Shown: one piece after another, positions 40,360 to 49,303 of the stretch
Numbering within the stretch: the first letter of the stretch is position 1
Layout of the letters: every line of letters begins with the position of its first letter
NCBI GenBank assembly: GCA_910587595.1
Contig: CAJULQ010000001.1
Coordinates: forward strand, 558,001 to 622,000
Source: an uncultured Christensenellaceae bacterium
GTDB lineage: Bacteria; Bacillota; Clostridia; Christensenellales; Pumilibacteraceae
Direction of reading: 5' to 3'
Length of the DNA: 64,000 nt
Notes under the pieces: model-generated
The model's input: the letters and a program-made list of their open reading frames with translations, nothing else
Told to the model about the DNA's origin: nothing
Databases searched by the model: none
Position numbers and translations under genes: made by a program

Positions 40360-42256
40360 AGCAGTACACCCCCCAGTCCGCCAACAAAAGCACGGCAATG
40401 GCTATAAAAAACACGATCAGCTTGTCGTAAAAGCCGTCCGAATAGGCAAATTCTCTCTCGCCGCTCAGCAGCATGGCGCCGCCCGCGTCCGATCGGCTCT
40501 CCGATTCGGGCACGCTCGCAAACGCCGACACGATCTCCGTATCGTTGCTGCCTTGCCGTTTCACGGCCAACGTATAAGTGCCCGTTTCGTGCAAAGCCAC
40601 CTCGCACACGTCGTTGCCTATCGTGTCCAGCGTGGTGCTCTTGCCGCTCGGCGAAGTCAGCACAATGCCCTCGCACCCCGGCACCACGTTCACCGCCATG
40701 GTGTCGCCGCACACGTAATCGGTTTGGCCGAGCACCGACGGAAAAGAATATTCCATAAGATTGTGCACCAAAATCAGAAAATCGTCGCGAAAGCCGAAGT
40801 CCGAATCTTTGATGCGGAACCCGAACACCACTTGGCGATCGCTGTTTTTATTCAGCCCCGCAAACACGATGTGGTCCTCGCCGTTCACCGTCAAAACGGG
40901 CGTAAACGTGCGCGCCGCGCTGTATTGCGCATACGTGCGCACGGCAATGGGACGCCGCACGAGGTCTTTGGTGAGCATGGCCGCCAAAGCCGTGGTATCG
41001 CGCGTGTATTCGGGCACCACATAACTGCCCGGCCCCTCTTGGTCGCGCGGGGTAAAATGGTCGCGGTAGCTCACGCCCGTTTTTTCGTCGGCGCCGTCTA
41101 TCGCGTCTATAAGCCACACCGAGGCGTTTTGAGGCAACTCGTCGGGCGTGTAGCCGTTAAAAACATACATGCCGTAGCCTTGCGCCCCTTGCGCGGCATA
41201 CGTTTCGCTGTCCGTCACATCCACTTCGGCCTTGCCCGCCGCCGCCATGGCAAACCGCAAATACGCCGAATCGTCCGTTTCGTCTTTGATATCCTCGGCG
41301 TTGCGCACGAGGAGCACGCGCCGCACCTGCGCTTTTTCCCGATCGTACATCACCACAAGGTTATCTTCCGCCATGGCGTCGGACGCCGCGATGCGAAGTT
41401 CCAAGCGGGCAAACTGCGTGTGCGACGAAGGCAACGAAAACGGGGTGGGCTGTCCTTTTACGGCCAACACTTGCGTTTGCGCCACCCGTTCGGCCGCGCC
41501 TTGCCGCTCGTCGGCGATCCACATTTCCACCGTGACGACTTCGTCGCGCGCATACGAGATCACATGCCCCGTGCCGCACAGACCGCCGTCCGCCGGCTCG
41601 TAGTCGTAATCGGCAAAGGCAATGTTGTTTTCGCCGCCCGACACGTCTATGAGCGTGAGCGCGTCGTTCACTTCATACGGTTTGTCGGTAACCAAATACA
41701 TCACCGCCGAGCGGTTGGCGTCAAAGTATTCTTGCGCCATGGTCATGGCCGACGCGCAGTCGGACGCCGTCCAACCCGCCGAAAGCGCCGATACGAACAC
41801 CTTGGCTTGCTCTTTGTCGGTAACGCCCTCGAACACCACTTGCGCGGTGTCGCCCGCCAATACCAACGAATACGAGCTGCCCTCGCGCGCTTTGTCTATA
41901 ATGCGATTAACCCGCTTTTGCGCGGCGGCAAAACGCGTTACGCCGCCCGCTTGCATGTTCATGCTGGCCGACCCGTCTAAAATAATATATACATCGTTGG
42001 CCGAATCGGGCACGGTAAACACGGGGTGCGCGATACTCACCGACACGATGAGCACGGCAAACAACTGTAATAGCAGCGACACGATGCCCGTAAGCTTGGA
42101 TATAGGCTTTCTTCTCTTTAAGAATTTTTCGCTCAGTTCCCACAAATAAGTGGAACTCACCGTCTGTTCGGTGTATTTGGACTTGATGATATAGATAAAG
42201 ACGATAACGGGAATACCGATCAAACCGAGCAGTCCGAGGGGATAATAAAAACTCAT
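40337..42256 (-). CDS. BatA-like VWA membrane protein
   Basis: This 639-aa protein opens FYYPLGLLGLIGIPVIVFIY, the usual BatA N-terminus of two helices. Its VWA domain (about 85-260) has VYIILDGSASMNMQAGG. The rest is beta-rich and exposed, with a last helix FFIAIAVLLLADWGVY. The ATG overlaps the DUF58 stop as ATGA. Together with MoxR, DUF58 and the second VWA gene it forms a typical MoxR gene set, thought to insert metals or fold envelope proteins in an ATP-dependent way. Confidence 0.85.
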   Translation of the reverse strand: MSFYYPLGLLGLIGIPVIVFIYIIKSKYTEQTVSSTYLWELSEKFLKRRKPISKLTGIVSLLLQLFAVLIVSVSIAHPVFTVPDSANDVYIILDGSASMNMQAGGVTRFAAAQKRVNRIIDKAREGSSYSLVLAGDTAQVVFEGVTDKEQAKVFVSALSAGWTASDCASAMTMAQEYFDANRSAVMYLVTDKPYEVNDALTLIDVSGGENNIAFADYDYEPADGGLCGTGHVISYARDEVVTVEMWIADERQGAAERVAQTQVLAVKGQPTPFSLPSSHTQFARLELRIAASDAMAEDNLVVMYDREKAQVRRVLLVRNAEDIKDETDDSAYLRFAMAAAGKAEVDVTDSETYAAQGAQGYGMYVFNGYTPDELPQNASVWLIDAIDGADEKTGVSYRDHFTPRDQEGPGSYVVPEYTRDTTALAAMLTKDLVRRPIAVRTYAQYSAARTFTPVLTVNGEDHIVFAGLNKNSDRQVVFGFRIKDSDFGFRDDFLILVHNLMEYSFPSVLGQTDYVCGDTMAVNVVPGCEGIVLTSPSGKSTTLDTIGNDVCEVALHETGTYTLAVKRQGSNDTEIVSAFASVPESESRSDAGGAMLLSGEREFAYSDGFYDKLIVFFIAIAVLLLADWGVYCYEQYQLR

Positions 42257-43137
42257 TGCAACACCCCCGCCATTGTCAGCCGTTCGAAGAAAATTTCTTC
42301 CATGGGTCTATCGTCTTGCACCAACATGTATTGCGCCCCGCGCGCCGCACAGTAGTTTTGCAATCGCTCTTGCACGTAGCGCACCGCCGCGCGGTAAGCT
42401 TTTATGATGTCTTTGTTTATGTTTCGGCGATACGTCCGCCCTTCGTTCTCGCTGTCGTGGAAAATGTTTTTGCCGCGCACTTTGGGGTTGAGTTCTTCGG
42501 CCGACAGCACTTGCACGCATAAAAGATCGCGTTTTTTGTCCGCCAAATGATCGATGGCGTTTTCATAGTCGTTGTCGGTGAGAAAATCGGAGATCACCAC
42601 CGAAAGCCCGTCGCCGTAGCCCACATCGGAAGGCAGTATGCCGTCCGAAAGAAAACAGTCGCCGCCGAACGTTATTTCGTTGAGTTTGCCGATCTCGGCA
42701 TAAAACCGTTCTTTGCCCGCCACCGACGAGATCACTTCGGTGACCTCGCTGTCGTGCACGGCGTACACCGACACTCTGTCTAACTCGCAAACGGACAAAT
42801 AGGCCAGCGCGGCGGCCATTTCGAGCGCCGTCTGCGCCTTTTGCCCCGACCCGAAAGCCATGGAACGGCTGACGTCTATATAGATCTTGGTGTGCAGTTG
42901 CCGCTCGTCGAGATACAGTTTGAGATAGAGCGACTCGAACCGCGCGTAAGCATTCCAATCGATCTTGGTGATATCGTCGCCCGGCATATAATTTCGGTAG
43001 TCGGAAAACTCGCAAGACGATCCGAACGTCTTGCTTTTGTGGTTTCCGCCGAACATACCGGCTATATTGTTTTTCAAGGCGGTCTGCAACACTTCCAACC
43101 GTTGCAAAAACGCCTCGTTTATCACAAGCTCGTGCAT
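42253..43137 (-). CDS. DUF58 domain protein
   Basis: In this 294-aa protein the DUF58 signature is clear: FGSSCEFSDYRNYMPGDDI then KIDWNAYARFESLYLKLY, followed by a degenerate VWA-like fold (IYIDVSRSMAFG). It has no membrane helix, unlike many family members. DUF58 proteins always travel with MoxR ATPases and serve as adaptors. Coupled by ATGA to the BatA-like gene. The ATG has AAGG only at a distance of ten bases. Confidence 0.9.
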   Translation of the reverse strand: MHELVINEAFLQRLEVLQTALKNNIAGMFGGNHKSKTFGSSCEFSDYRNYMPGDDITKIDWNAYARFESLYLKLYLDERQLHTKIYIDVSRSMAFGSGQKAQTALEMAAALAYLSVCELDRVSVYAVHDSEVTEVISSVAGKERFYAEIGKLNEITFGGDCFLSDGILPSDVGYGDGLSVVISDFLTDNDYENAIDHLADKKRDLLCVQVLSAEELNPKVRGKNIFHDSENEGRTYRRNINKDIIKAYRAAVRYVQERLQNYCAARGAQYMLVQDDRPMEEIFFERLTMAGVLQ

Positions 43138-43161
43138 TTTTACGTTGCCTTTTACCGTTTG

Positions 43162-44169
43162 TTACGCGTCGAGTTTTCCCGACCCTTTGTCTTTGGCGTT
43201 CTCTTCGATCAACTTGGCGATCACGTCGTCTACCGTCAGTTTTTCGTTGAGCGCGGCATAATTCACTTTCATTCTGTGCCGCAGTACGGGATACGCCAAC
43301 GCGTCTATATCCTCATACGAAACGTTAAACCGTCCGTCGATAAGCGCGCGCACTTTGGCGGCCGTGATAAGCGCTTGCCCCGCGCGCGGCGAACAACCGT
43401 ATTTGACGTACTTTTTGGCCACCTCGCCGCTGTCGGGCAATTCGGGGTGCGTGCGCGACACCAAACGCATGGCGTAATACAACACGTCGGGCACCACGGG
43501 CACTTCTTTGGCCAGCTTGCGCATGGCCAAAATGGTTTCGCCGTTCACCACGGCGGTGGCCGTTTCGTCCATGGTTATCTGCGTCATGTTCACGATGTCG
43601 GCCAACTCTTTGACCGAGGGGAACCCTACCAAAAGTTTGAACATAAAGCGGTCCATTTGCGCTTCGGGCAACGGATACGTGCCGTCTTGCTCGATGGGGT
43701 TTTGCGTGGCCAAAACAAAGAAAGGTTCGGCGATGGCATATGTTTGGTTGGCCACCGTCACTTTGTGTTCCTGCATCACTTCGAGCATGGCCGACTGCGT
43801 TTTGGGCGTGGCGCGGTTGATCTCGTCGGCCAACACGAGGTTGGCGAAAATGGGGCCGCGTTGGAACGCCGTTTTCATTTTGCCCGCCGCGTCTTTCTCG
43901 ATCACGTTGGTGCCCGTTACGTCCGACGGCATAAGGTCGGGCGTAAACTGGATACGCGAAAAGGGCAATTCGAGCACCTTGCCGAGCGAACGCACCAAAC
44001 GCGTTTTACCCACGCCGGGCACGCCCTCCAACAGCACGTTGCCGCCCGCAATAATGGCCACGATCACGTTGTTTACGATGTCCTCTTGCCCCACAAGGTC
44101 TTTTTTGATCTCTTCTTTGATCTTCTGCACCGAACGGCTGAAGTTTTCTACTTGCGTCTTGTTATCCAT
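43162..44169 (-). CDS. MoxR-family AAA+ ATPase
   Basis: This 335-aa protein has Walker A LLEGVPGVGKTRLVRSLG, Walker B NLVLADEINRA, sensor 1 FFVLATQNPIEQDG, and the MoxR-typical PLPEAQMDRFMFKL and GCSPRAGQALITAAKVRA. A cytosolic ATPase chaperone, it uses VWA proteins as partners. The ATG follows GAGGAATAATACAA. It is the motor of the operon between the DUF4175-like and DUF58 genes. Confidence 0.94.
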   Translation of the reverse strand: MDNKTQVENFSRSVQKIKEEIKKDLVGQEDIVNNVIVAIIAGGNVLLEGVPGVGKTRLVRSLGKVLELPFSRIQFTPDLMPSDVTGTNVIEKDAAGKMKTAFQRGPIFANLVLADEINRATPKTQSAMLEVMQEHKVTVANQTYAIAEPFFVLATQNPIEQDGTYPLPEAQMDRFMFKLLVGFPSVKELADIVNMTQITMDETATAVVNGETILAMRKLAKEVPVVPDVLYYAMRLVSRTHPELPDSGEVAKKYVKYGCSPRAGQALITAAKVRALIDGRFNVSYEDIDALAYPVLRHRMKVNYAALNEKLTVDDVIAKLIEENAKDKGSGKLDA

Positions 44170-44185
44170 TTGTATTATTCCTCGT

Positions 44186-45274
44186 TTATTGTTCTTTATC
44201 GCTCATATCGGCAAAATACGTTTCCATGATAAGTTCCCACTCTTTGCGCGAGATCGTGCCCTCTTGCAATGCTTTGTCTACGATCTCTTTGTAGGCCGCG
44301 CGCGCCTCGCCGCACGGCACGTATCCCTTTTCGGGATCGAAGAAGGGCACGCCGTTTACGATCAGTTCGCCCGAACCCGTGTTGCCGCCCGACGAAGGAT
44401 CGTCGTCGCCGTCGTCCGGTTTTTCGGGGTCGTCGGAGCCGTCGGGGTTTTGCTCGCCGCCGGGCACTTGCATGGAAAAGATCTCATATAGCTTATTCAC
44501 CACGTAAGACTCTTCTTCGCTGTTGCGCGCACGTTGTTCCTCGCTCACGTCGGCGCGGTCGTTGGCGTCGCGTACCGTGTTGCGTATCTGCGTAACGGTG
44601 TTTTGCACAAAGTTCGTTAAACTGCTCTGCGACACGCCGCCTTGCAACACGTTGCGCAGGCCTTCCAGCGCTTTTGTCATGCCCGCCTTGACCGTTGCGT
44701 CCGCCTTTTGCGACGCTTTCACATATTCTATCAGTTCGTCGAGCGCTGCCCATTCCCAATCGGTGACGGGGCGCGGCGGATCTTCGGGCGGCGCGGTAAC
44801 GGGCGCCGCAGCCGAAGTGCATACCGCCGTCACGGGCAACGCGCCCACACCCAACACAAGCACCGCCGCCAACACAACGGCTACCGCCGTATACTTGAAC
44901 GGCAAGGCTTTGACGGGACGCTCGGACAGCTTTTTCGCGGCGTCGTCGCGTTGTTGTTGCAACATGTCGCCCTCTTGCCCGCTATAGCAAAGCGCCGTTT
45001 GTACGCGCTCGCACAACTGCAGCTCGGCGTCTAAGCGCTTGGCGACTTTGGCGTTGTCGATACGCAAGAGAGCAAACGAGATCGCGCCGCCCGCCGCAAG
45101 GCCGCCTATGGCGATCAGCACATACCACACCGCCGAAAGCCGCACCCCGCACAGTCGACAAGGCACAAACACGGCGTTCACCGCGATAACGGCCGCCGCC
45201 AGCGCCGACAGCACGCACACGATAACAACGTGTTGCCATGCCCGCTTTTTGAATTTTTGAAAAGTTTCGTTCAT
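44186..45274 (-). CDS. Membrane protein resembling DUF4175 proteins
   Basis: This 362-aa protein has two N-terminal helices, then the block AKRLDAELQLCERVQTALCY, which recurs in DUF4175-like membrane proteins beside MoxR genes. A third helix (YTAVAVVLAAVLVLGVGA) leads into an outer part with an Asp/Pro/Gly-rich low-complexity stretch (around 285-310) and a C-terminal helix pair. DUF4175 proteins are part of MoxR gene sets with unclear role. No strong ribosome site precedes the ATG. The length is much shorter than full DUF4175. Confidence 0.65.
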   Translation of the reverse strand: MNETFQKFKKRAWQHVVIVCVLSALAAAVIAVNAVFVPCRLCGVRLSAVWYVLIAIGGLAAGGAISFALLRIDNAKVAKRLDAELQLCERVQTALCYSGQEGDMLQQQRDDAAKKLSERPVKALPFKYTAVAVVLAAVLVLGVGALPVTAVCTSAAAPVTAPPEDPPRPVTDWEWAALDELIEYVKASQKADATVKAGMTKALEGLRNVLQGGVSQSSLTNFVQNTVTQIRNTVRDANDRADVSEEQRARNSEEESYVVNKLYEIFSMQVPGGEQNPDGSDDPEKPDDGDDDPSSGGNTGSGELIVNGVPFFDPEKGYVPCGEARAAYKEIVDKALQEGTISRKEWELIMETYFADMSDKEQ

Positions 45275-45290
45275 GTCTATCCGTCCGAAT

Positions 45291-45329
45291 AGCGCTATGG
45301 CTACCCCGAAAAATCGGGATAGCCGCGCT
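45291..45329 (-). other. Hairpin between the giant lipoprotein and the MoxR operon
   Basis: In minus-strand RNA the arms GGCTATCCCG and CGGGGTAGCC pair fully with one G-U, with a second outer GCGC stem. On the plus strand the same site has a C-A mismatch, so the minus transcript is favoured. No T run follows on that strand; it may be an mRNA stabiliser or processing site. Confidence 0.4.
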
Positions 45330-45369
45330 CTTTTTTATGCTTTTTTACCTCTTGCCGTTTTGCATTCTC

Positions 45370-48300
45370 TCATTGCTCTCGCAACGTAAGCGTGACCTTA
45401 CCCACATACGACCCCTCGAGCGAAAGCGTGTTGCCGGCTACGGTAAACGTTACGGTCTCTTCGTCCCACTCGCCTTCGGCGGCAATAAACTTGTAGGTGC
45501 CGTCTCCCATATCGGTGATCGTTACGGAGTAAGTTAACGAATCGACTATATACGTTCCTTCGGTCATGTCCGCGTTCACTTTGAGGGATACGCTAATGGG
45601 ATCGCCCACATTTTTAGAAGTGCCCACATACAAACACATGACTTGGGGTTGTTCGCCCGGATCGGCTTGGGTGATCGTAAACGTTGTCCGCCCCATGCGG
45701 CTTGCCAAAGCGCTGAGCGTCATGCCCTCTTTCACCTCGAATGCAACGCCGAGTTCCACCTCGCCGCTGCCCGCATAGCACGCGGCGCCCGCTTGATCGG
45801 CAACGATCTTATAGTGCCCCGCCGGCAACGAGAAGAATACCACTCTGGCCGAGTCCACCGTGAGCGTAGCCGTTCCCTCTTGCAACTCGATCGCCTTGGG
45901 ATACCCCAAACTGCCCTCCAAAAACTCTATGGTGAACGTGTAGCTCTGTTGCGCGTCGGCCGTGATAACGAAATAGATGTTCTCGCCCATAGTGATCTGC
46001 AACGTAAACTTACCGTCTTTTTCGGTGGCCGTAAACTGCCTGTTATTGGCAGCCAACGTGAGGGTGAACGCCGCATCGGCGGTGACCGTCACGTTTTCGT
46101 TCTGCGTACTTGCAATGTAATATTTGCCGCCCGACGAGGCGGTCGCCGTAGCCGTCAGTTTGCCGTCTTGCGGCGCGCCTTTCACAAATTCCAACGTGGT
46201 AGCGTCCACCGAATAGTCCACGCCGAGCACCACGGGCACCGTTTCCGCCGGGCTTTCCAGAATATAGATGGTAACGCTTTGCCCCGCCGCAATAGGCAGT
46301 GCGGTCTTTTCTTGCGCAACGAAATCCCACGCTTCACCATCCCACACATAGCCATACGTTTCGTTGTTATACTTGAAAGCAAATTTTTCGCCTTCGAAAT
46401 CCTCTAAGGTGAGCAATGCGTCCACACCTTCGGGCGCCGTCACCGTTACGTATTGCTCGGGTGCCGCATACACCGTGCCCAACGCATCGATGCGCACGGG
46501 GTTTTTCTTTGAACCTTCCGCATACTCAATCTCGTACGTCGCCGTGCCGGTAAGTTGCACACCGTATTGCATATCGTTGGGCGTTAAGCGCAAGTCTTTG
46601 CCCGTGTATGCAAGGCCCGCATACGTCACGGTGAAAGCGGCGTCCGCCGTAAAGTGCACGGATTGCACGTCCTCGGCATCGCTTAACTTAAACACGCCGT
46701 TTGTTATCGAACCGCTGTCTTGCGTCAAAGCGGTGGCGTCTTGGCTTTGATCGCGGAATGCCATAACCGTTACGTTCTGTATGGTGCCCCATGTGCCGAT
46801 ACGATCCACGGCAATGATCACTTGCTCGTCGGCCGTTAAGTTAAGTTTTACATACGGCTGATCGAAACCCATGCCCTTCGTCCACTGCAAATTGGAGTAA
46901 CCGTAGGTATTGCCTTTGATCGCATAGCGGAACGTGTAAGCGGGTTTTTCGTAGGAGATAAACATAGCCGCAATGTTATATTCGGCGGTCGTCGGCACGG
47001 TGAAACGGAAATAGTAGGTGCTTTCGTTGTCCATTTCCGAAACGATTGCGCGGCCGTCGGTGAGTTCTATGGGATCGTCCTCGCTCAAACCGGGCATAGA
47101 CGCCTCTCTTGCGATGCTTACCGATACGGTTTCGGGCGTTTCGGCCATATCGCCGATATATACGGCTACAATTTCGCCTTGGGCCAAACGAATGGTCTGT
47201 CCGCTCTGCGCCTCGGCCGCCCACGAACCGATCGGTTTAGCGGTATCATTGGGCTTGTATTGCACCGTTGCGCCGGCGGGCAACGTGAAGGAATACCAAC
47301 CGGTTTCGGTCGCCTTGAAGAAATAATGCCCTTTCACAAAGTCCGCTTTCGCCAACGACAGCGTTGTGTTGCTTGCGGGCAGATCGCTATAACGGATCAC
47401 CAATTTGCGCAACGTGTCCAAAAGTTCGTTGTGTGCCGCGTCATACAGCTTAACGATCAGAGCGTCGCCTTCGCCCTCCACTTCGGCCGTGTAAACGGTT
47501 TTATCTACTTTCAACGTGTATAAGCCGTTATTATAATCGGTAACGACCACTTTCACGCCGCTAAACGAGCTGCCCCAATATTGCGAGTTGTAGGCGCACA
47601 CAATGGTGAATTGTTCGCCGTAATATTCGTTGCCGTCGCCGCCCAACGGAAGTTGGTCGGGCACGACCACGGCGTTGCCCGTGCGGACATATTCGGCCGA
47701 CGTAGCAATGCCCGCGCCCGTCACGATAAGCCCCGTCACGTTATCGTTCTCGTCAAGGTTGAGCGTGAACGAATATTGTCCGAACGAAAGCATGTTGCGT
47801 TTCGCGTTGTGCACGGCGCCTTTACCGATCTCTTGCGTGTATTTATGCGTGTTCTGCACATAGTACCCGCTACCGTCCTCGTAGATCATGATCTCGGTGA
47901 TATCCATGGCGGCGCCGTTTTTGGGCGCATAGCGGCCGCTGAACTTGGCAAGCGGAATGGGCTCGCACGGCGCAACGTAAACGAGCGTGACGTTTATACT
48001 ACCGGCATCGCCTTTGGAAGTGAGCCGATACGTTCCGTCTTGGTTGCGCGTTAAACTGTACGTGGTGGTTGCCGTAAAAGAACCCAAATTCATTGTTTGC
48101 ACGAACGACAGCGTATCGATCTGCCCGCCCACATACTTGAACGCATACGGATTGTCTTGGAAAAGCACCGTCTTGTTGGCGCGGTCTATGACAAGCGTGT
48201 ACGTGCTGTTGAAATATTCGCCGTCTAAAAATCCGTCGTCGGGCAACGGCTCGTCGGTGCAGTCGGAAAGCACCAAGCTCGCCGTGGCGTCGGCCGCCAT

Positions 48301-49149
48301 TTCGCGCGAACAAGTAAGCGTTACCACCACAGTCCGGTCTTTCTTCAAATCGAAGTTTTTAACGCTCGCGTCGCAACCGTCGCCATACGTTTGCTCGTCG
48401 AGATCGGTGGCGAAATTGCACAAAAGGCTGTTCGGCCCTTGCAGTTTGATCGTGTATCGCCCCGTCTTATCGGCCGTGTAGGCAAAATAGATCTTGCTGC
48501 CTTGTTCCACGGGGTAAAAATCGCCGCGATCTTTCACAAGCTTGTGGGCATATTTTATGCTGGCACCGGGGGTGGTGTCCTCTTCCCACTTGGCATATAC
48601 CGTAACGGGCGCAGCGACTGCCGCCGTAAAATCAAACGGTTGCGTGCATGCGGCGTCGGCAAACCAGCCCTTAAATTTGTACGCATCGGCCACCGGCGTA
48701 GCGGGTTGCACAGCCGCAGTGCCCAAAGCTATGTATTGCGCGGCGGGCGCTTCGCCATGGCCGAGCACATCGAACACAACGGTGGCTTGCCGTCCGCATA
48801 CGTCGCACAAACGGTCGGCAACGTCTTCTTGCGTTTGGTTGTTCACCGCATCTACGTGCGCGCTTTCGTCCTTTTTATCGCCGCATGCGCACTCTTGCCA
48901 GTGATTTTCGGCATCGTTTTTTAATTCATACGCATGCGCGTGCATGGCATAGTCGCACACGTCGCACTTTCCGTCGCCGTTTGCGTCCGCGTGCGCGCCC
49001 TCGTCTTTTTTCTCTCCGCAATCGCATTCTTGCCAATGCTTGTCGGCGCTCTGCTTCAACTCGTAATCGTGTTTGTGTCCGCAACTTACCAACACAGCCA
49101 CCGAAAGAACGGCAAGCATACAGATAAGCGGCAAAACTCTCTTTTTCAT
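45370..49149 (-). CDS. Giant lipoprotein with Cys-rich modules and InlB-type repeat
   Basis: This 1259-aa protein has a signal peptide and lipobox VLVSCG (Cys23). Two tandem modules follow (about 27-115), each with HDYELK or HAYELK, HWQEC-CG-KKDE and a closing CDVC, so four cysteine pairs look like metal-binding or disulfide knots. Then comes an InlB B-repeat (VVFDVLGHGEAP, YKFKGWFADAAC, VTVYAKWEE). The remaining 1000 residues are beta-rich repeats with many YTFTI-like strands. It is tethered at the surface. AAAGGAG lies before the ATG, and the leader carries an operator pair and an attenuator-like hairpin. It precedes the MoxR operon on the same strand, about 95 bases away. Confidence 0.72.
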   Translation of the reverse strand: MKKRVLPLICMLAVLSVAVLVSCGHKHDYELKQSADKHWQECDCGEKKDEGAHADANGDGKCDVCDYAMHAHAYELKNDAENHWQECACGDKKDESAHVDAVNNQTQEDVADRLCDVCGRQATVVFDVLGHGEAPAAQYIALGTAAVQPATPVADAYKFKGWFADAACTQPFDFTAAVAAPVTVYAKWEEDTTPGASIKYAHKLVKDRGDFYPVEQGSKIYFAYTADKTGRYTIKLQGPNSLLCNFATDLDEQTYGDGCDASVKNFDLKKDRTVVVTLTCSREMAADATASLVLSDCTDEPLPDDGFLDGEYFNSTYTLVIDRANKTVLFQDNPYAFKYVGGQIDTLSFVQTMNLGSFTATTTYSLTRNQDGTYRLTSKGDAGSINVTLVYVAPCEPIPLAKFSGRYAPKNGAAMDITEIMIYEDGSGYYVQNTHKYTQEIGKGAVHNAKRNMLSFGQYSFTLNLDENDNVTGLIVTGAGIATSAEYVRTGNAVVVPDQLPLGGDGNEYYGEQFTIVCAYNSQYWGSSFSGVKVVVTDYNNGLYTLKVDKTVYTAEVEGEGDALIVKLYDAAHNELLDTLRKLVIRYSDLPASNTTLSLAKADFVKGHYFFKATETGWYSFTLPAGATVQYKPNDTAKPIGSWAAEAQSGQTIRLAQGEIVAVYIGDMAETPETVSVSIAREASMPGLSEDDPIELTDGRAIVSEMDNESTYYFRFTVPTTAEYNIAAMFISYEKPAYTFRYAIKGNTYGYSNLQWTKGMGFDQPYVKLNLTADEQVIIAVDRIGTWGTIQNVTVMAFRDQSQDATALTQDSGSITNGVFKLSDAEDVQSVHFTADAAFTVTYAGLAYTGKDLRLTPNDMQYGVQLTGTATYEIEYAEGSKKNPVRIDALGTVYAAPEQYVTVTAPEGVDALLTLEDFEGEKFAFKYNNETYGYVWDGEAWDFVAQEKTALPIAAGQSVTIYILESPAETVPVVLGVDYSVDATTLEFVKGAPQDGKLTATATASSGGKYYIASTQNENVTVTADAAFTLTLAANNRQFTATEKDGKFTLQITMGENIYFVITADAQQSYTFTIEFLEGSLGYPKAIELQEGTATLTVDSARVVFFSLPAGHYKIVADQAGAACYAGSGEVELGVAFEVKEGMTLSALASRMGRTTFTITQADPGEQPQVMCLYVGTSKNVGDPISVSLKVNADMTEGTYIVDSLTYSVTITDMGDGTYKFIAAEGEWDEETVTFTVAGNTLSLEGSYVGKVTLTLREQ

Positions 49150-49186
49150 GTTCCTTACACTCCTTTGTCTTAGTTTCTTACGAGTT

Positions 49187-49220
49187 GCAAAAAAGGGCGC
49201 TATAAACTATAGACACCCTT
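49187..49220 (-). terminator. Attenuator-like terminator in the leader
   Basis: Minus-strand RNA forms AAGGGTG-CTATA and TATAG-CGCCCTT with one bulge, then six Ts. It lies after the promoter and 38 bases before the giant lipoprotein ATG, so it acts in the leader; it could also catch read-through from the flippase gene. Confidence 0.6.
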
Positions 49221-49232
49221 GTCGCACCAAGC

Positions 49233-49255
49233 ATTATATAATTAGATTATATAAT
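49233..49255 (-). promoter_or_regulatory. Two palindromic boxes at the start point (possible operator)
   Basis: ATTATATAAT twice (49233-49242 and 49246-49255) with a three-base spacer, immediately downstream of the -10. Each box is its own palindrome. Spacing is 13 bases centre to centre. Confidence 0.5.
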
Positions 49256-49284
49256 ACTATACCACGCACGCCGCCGCTTGTCAA
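49256..49284 (-). promoter_or_regulatory. Promoter of the giant lipoprotein
   Basis: Minus strand TTGACA (49279-49284), 17 bases, TATAGT (49256-49261). Consensus-like; the operator boxes cover +1 onward. Confidence 0.78.
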
Positions 49285-49303
49285 GTATTTACCCACAACT
49301 TTT

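Noticed and set aside
40346..41980. Long plus-strand open frame (544 codons) opposite the BatA-like gene
   Set aside because: It is the reverse frame of a well-supported VWA gene; it is rich in Arg and His as expected for antisense of biased codons, and has no ribosome site or family pattern.
37663..44169. MoxR/VWA set as a phage-defence island
   Set aside because: No nuclease or other effector is linked. DUF58, DUF4175-like and lipoprotein partners point to envelope work.
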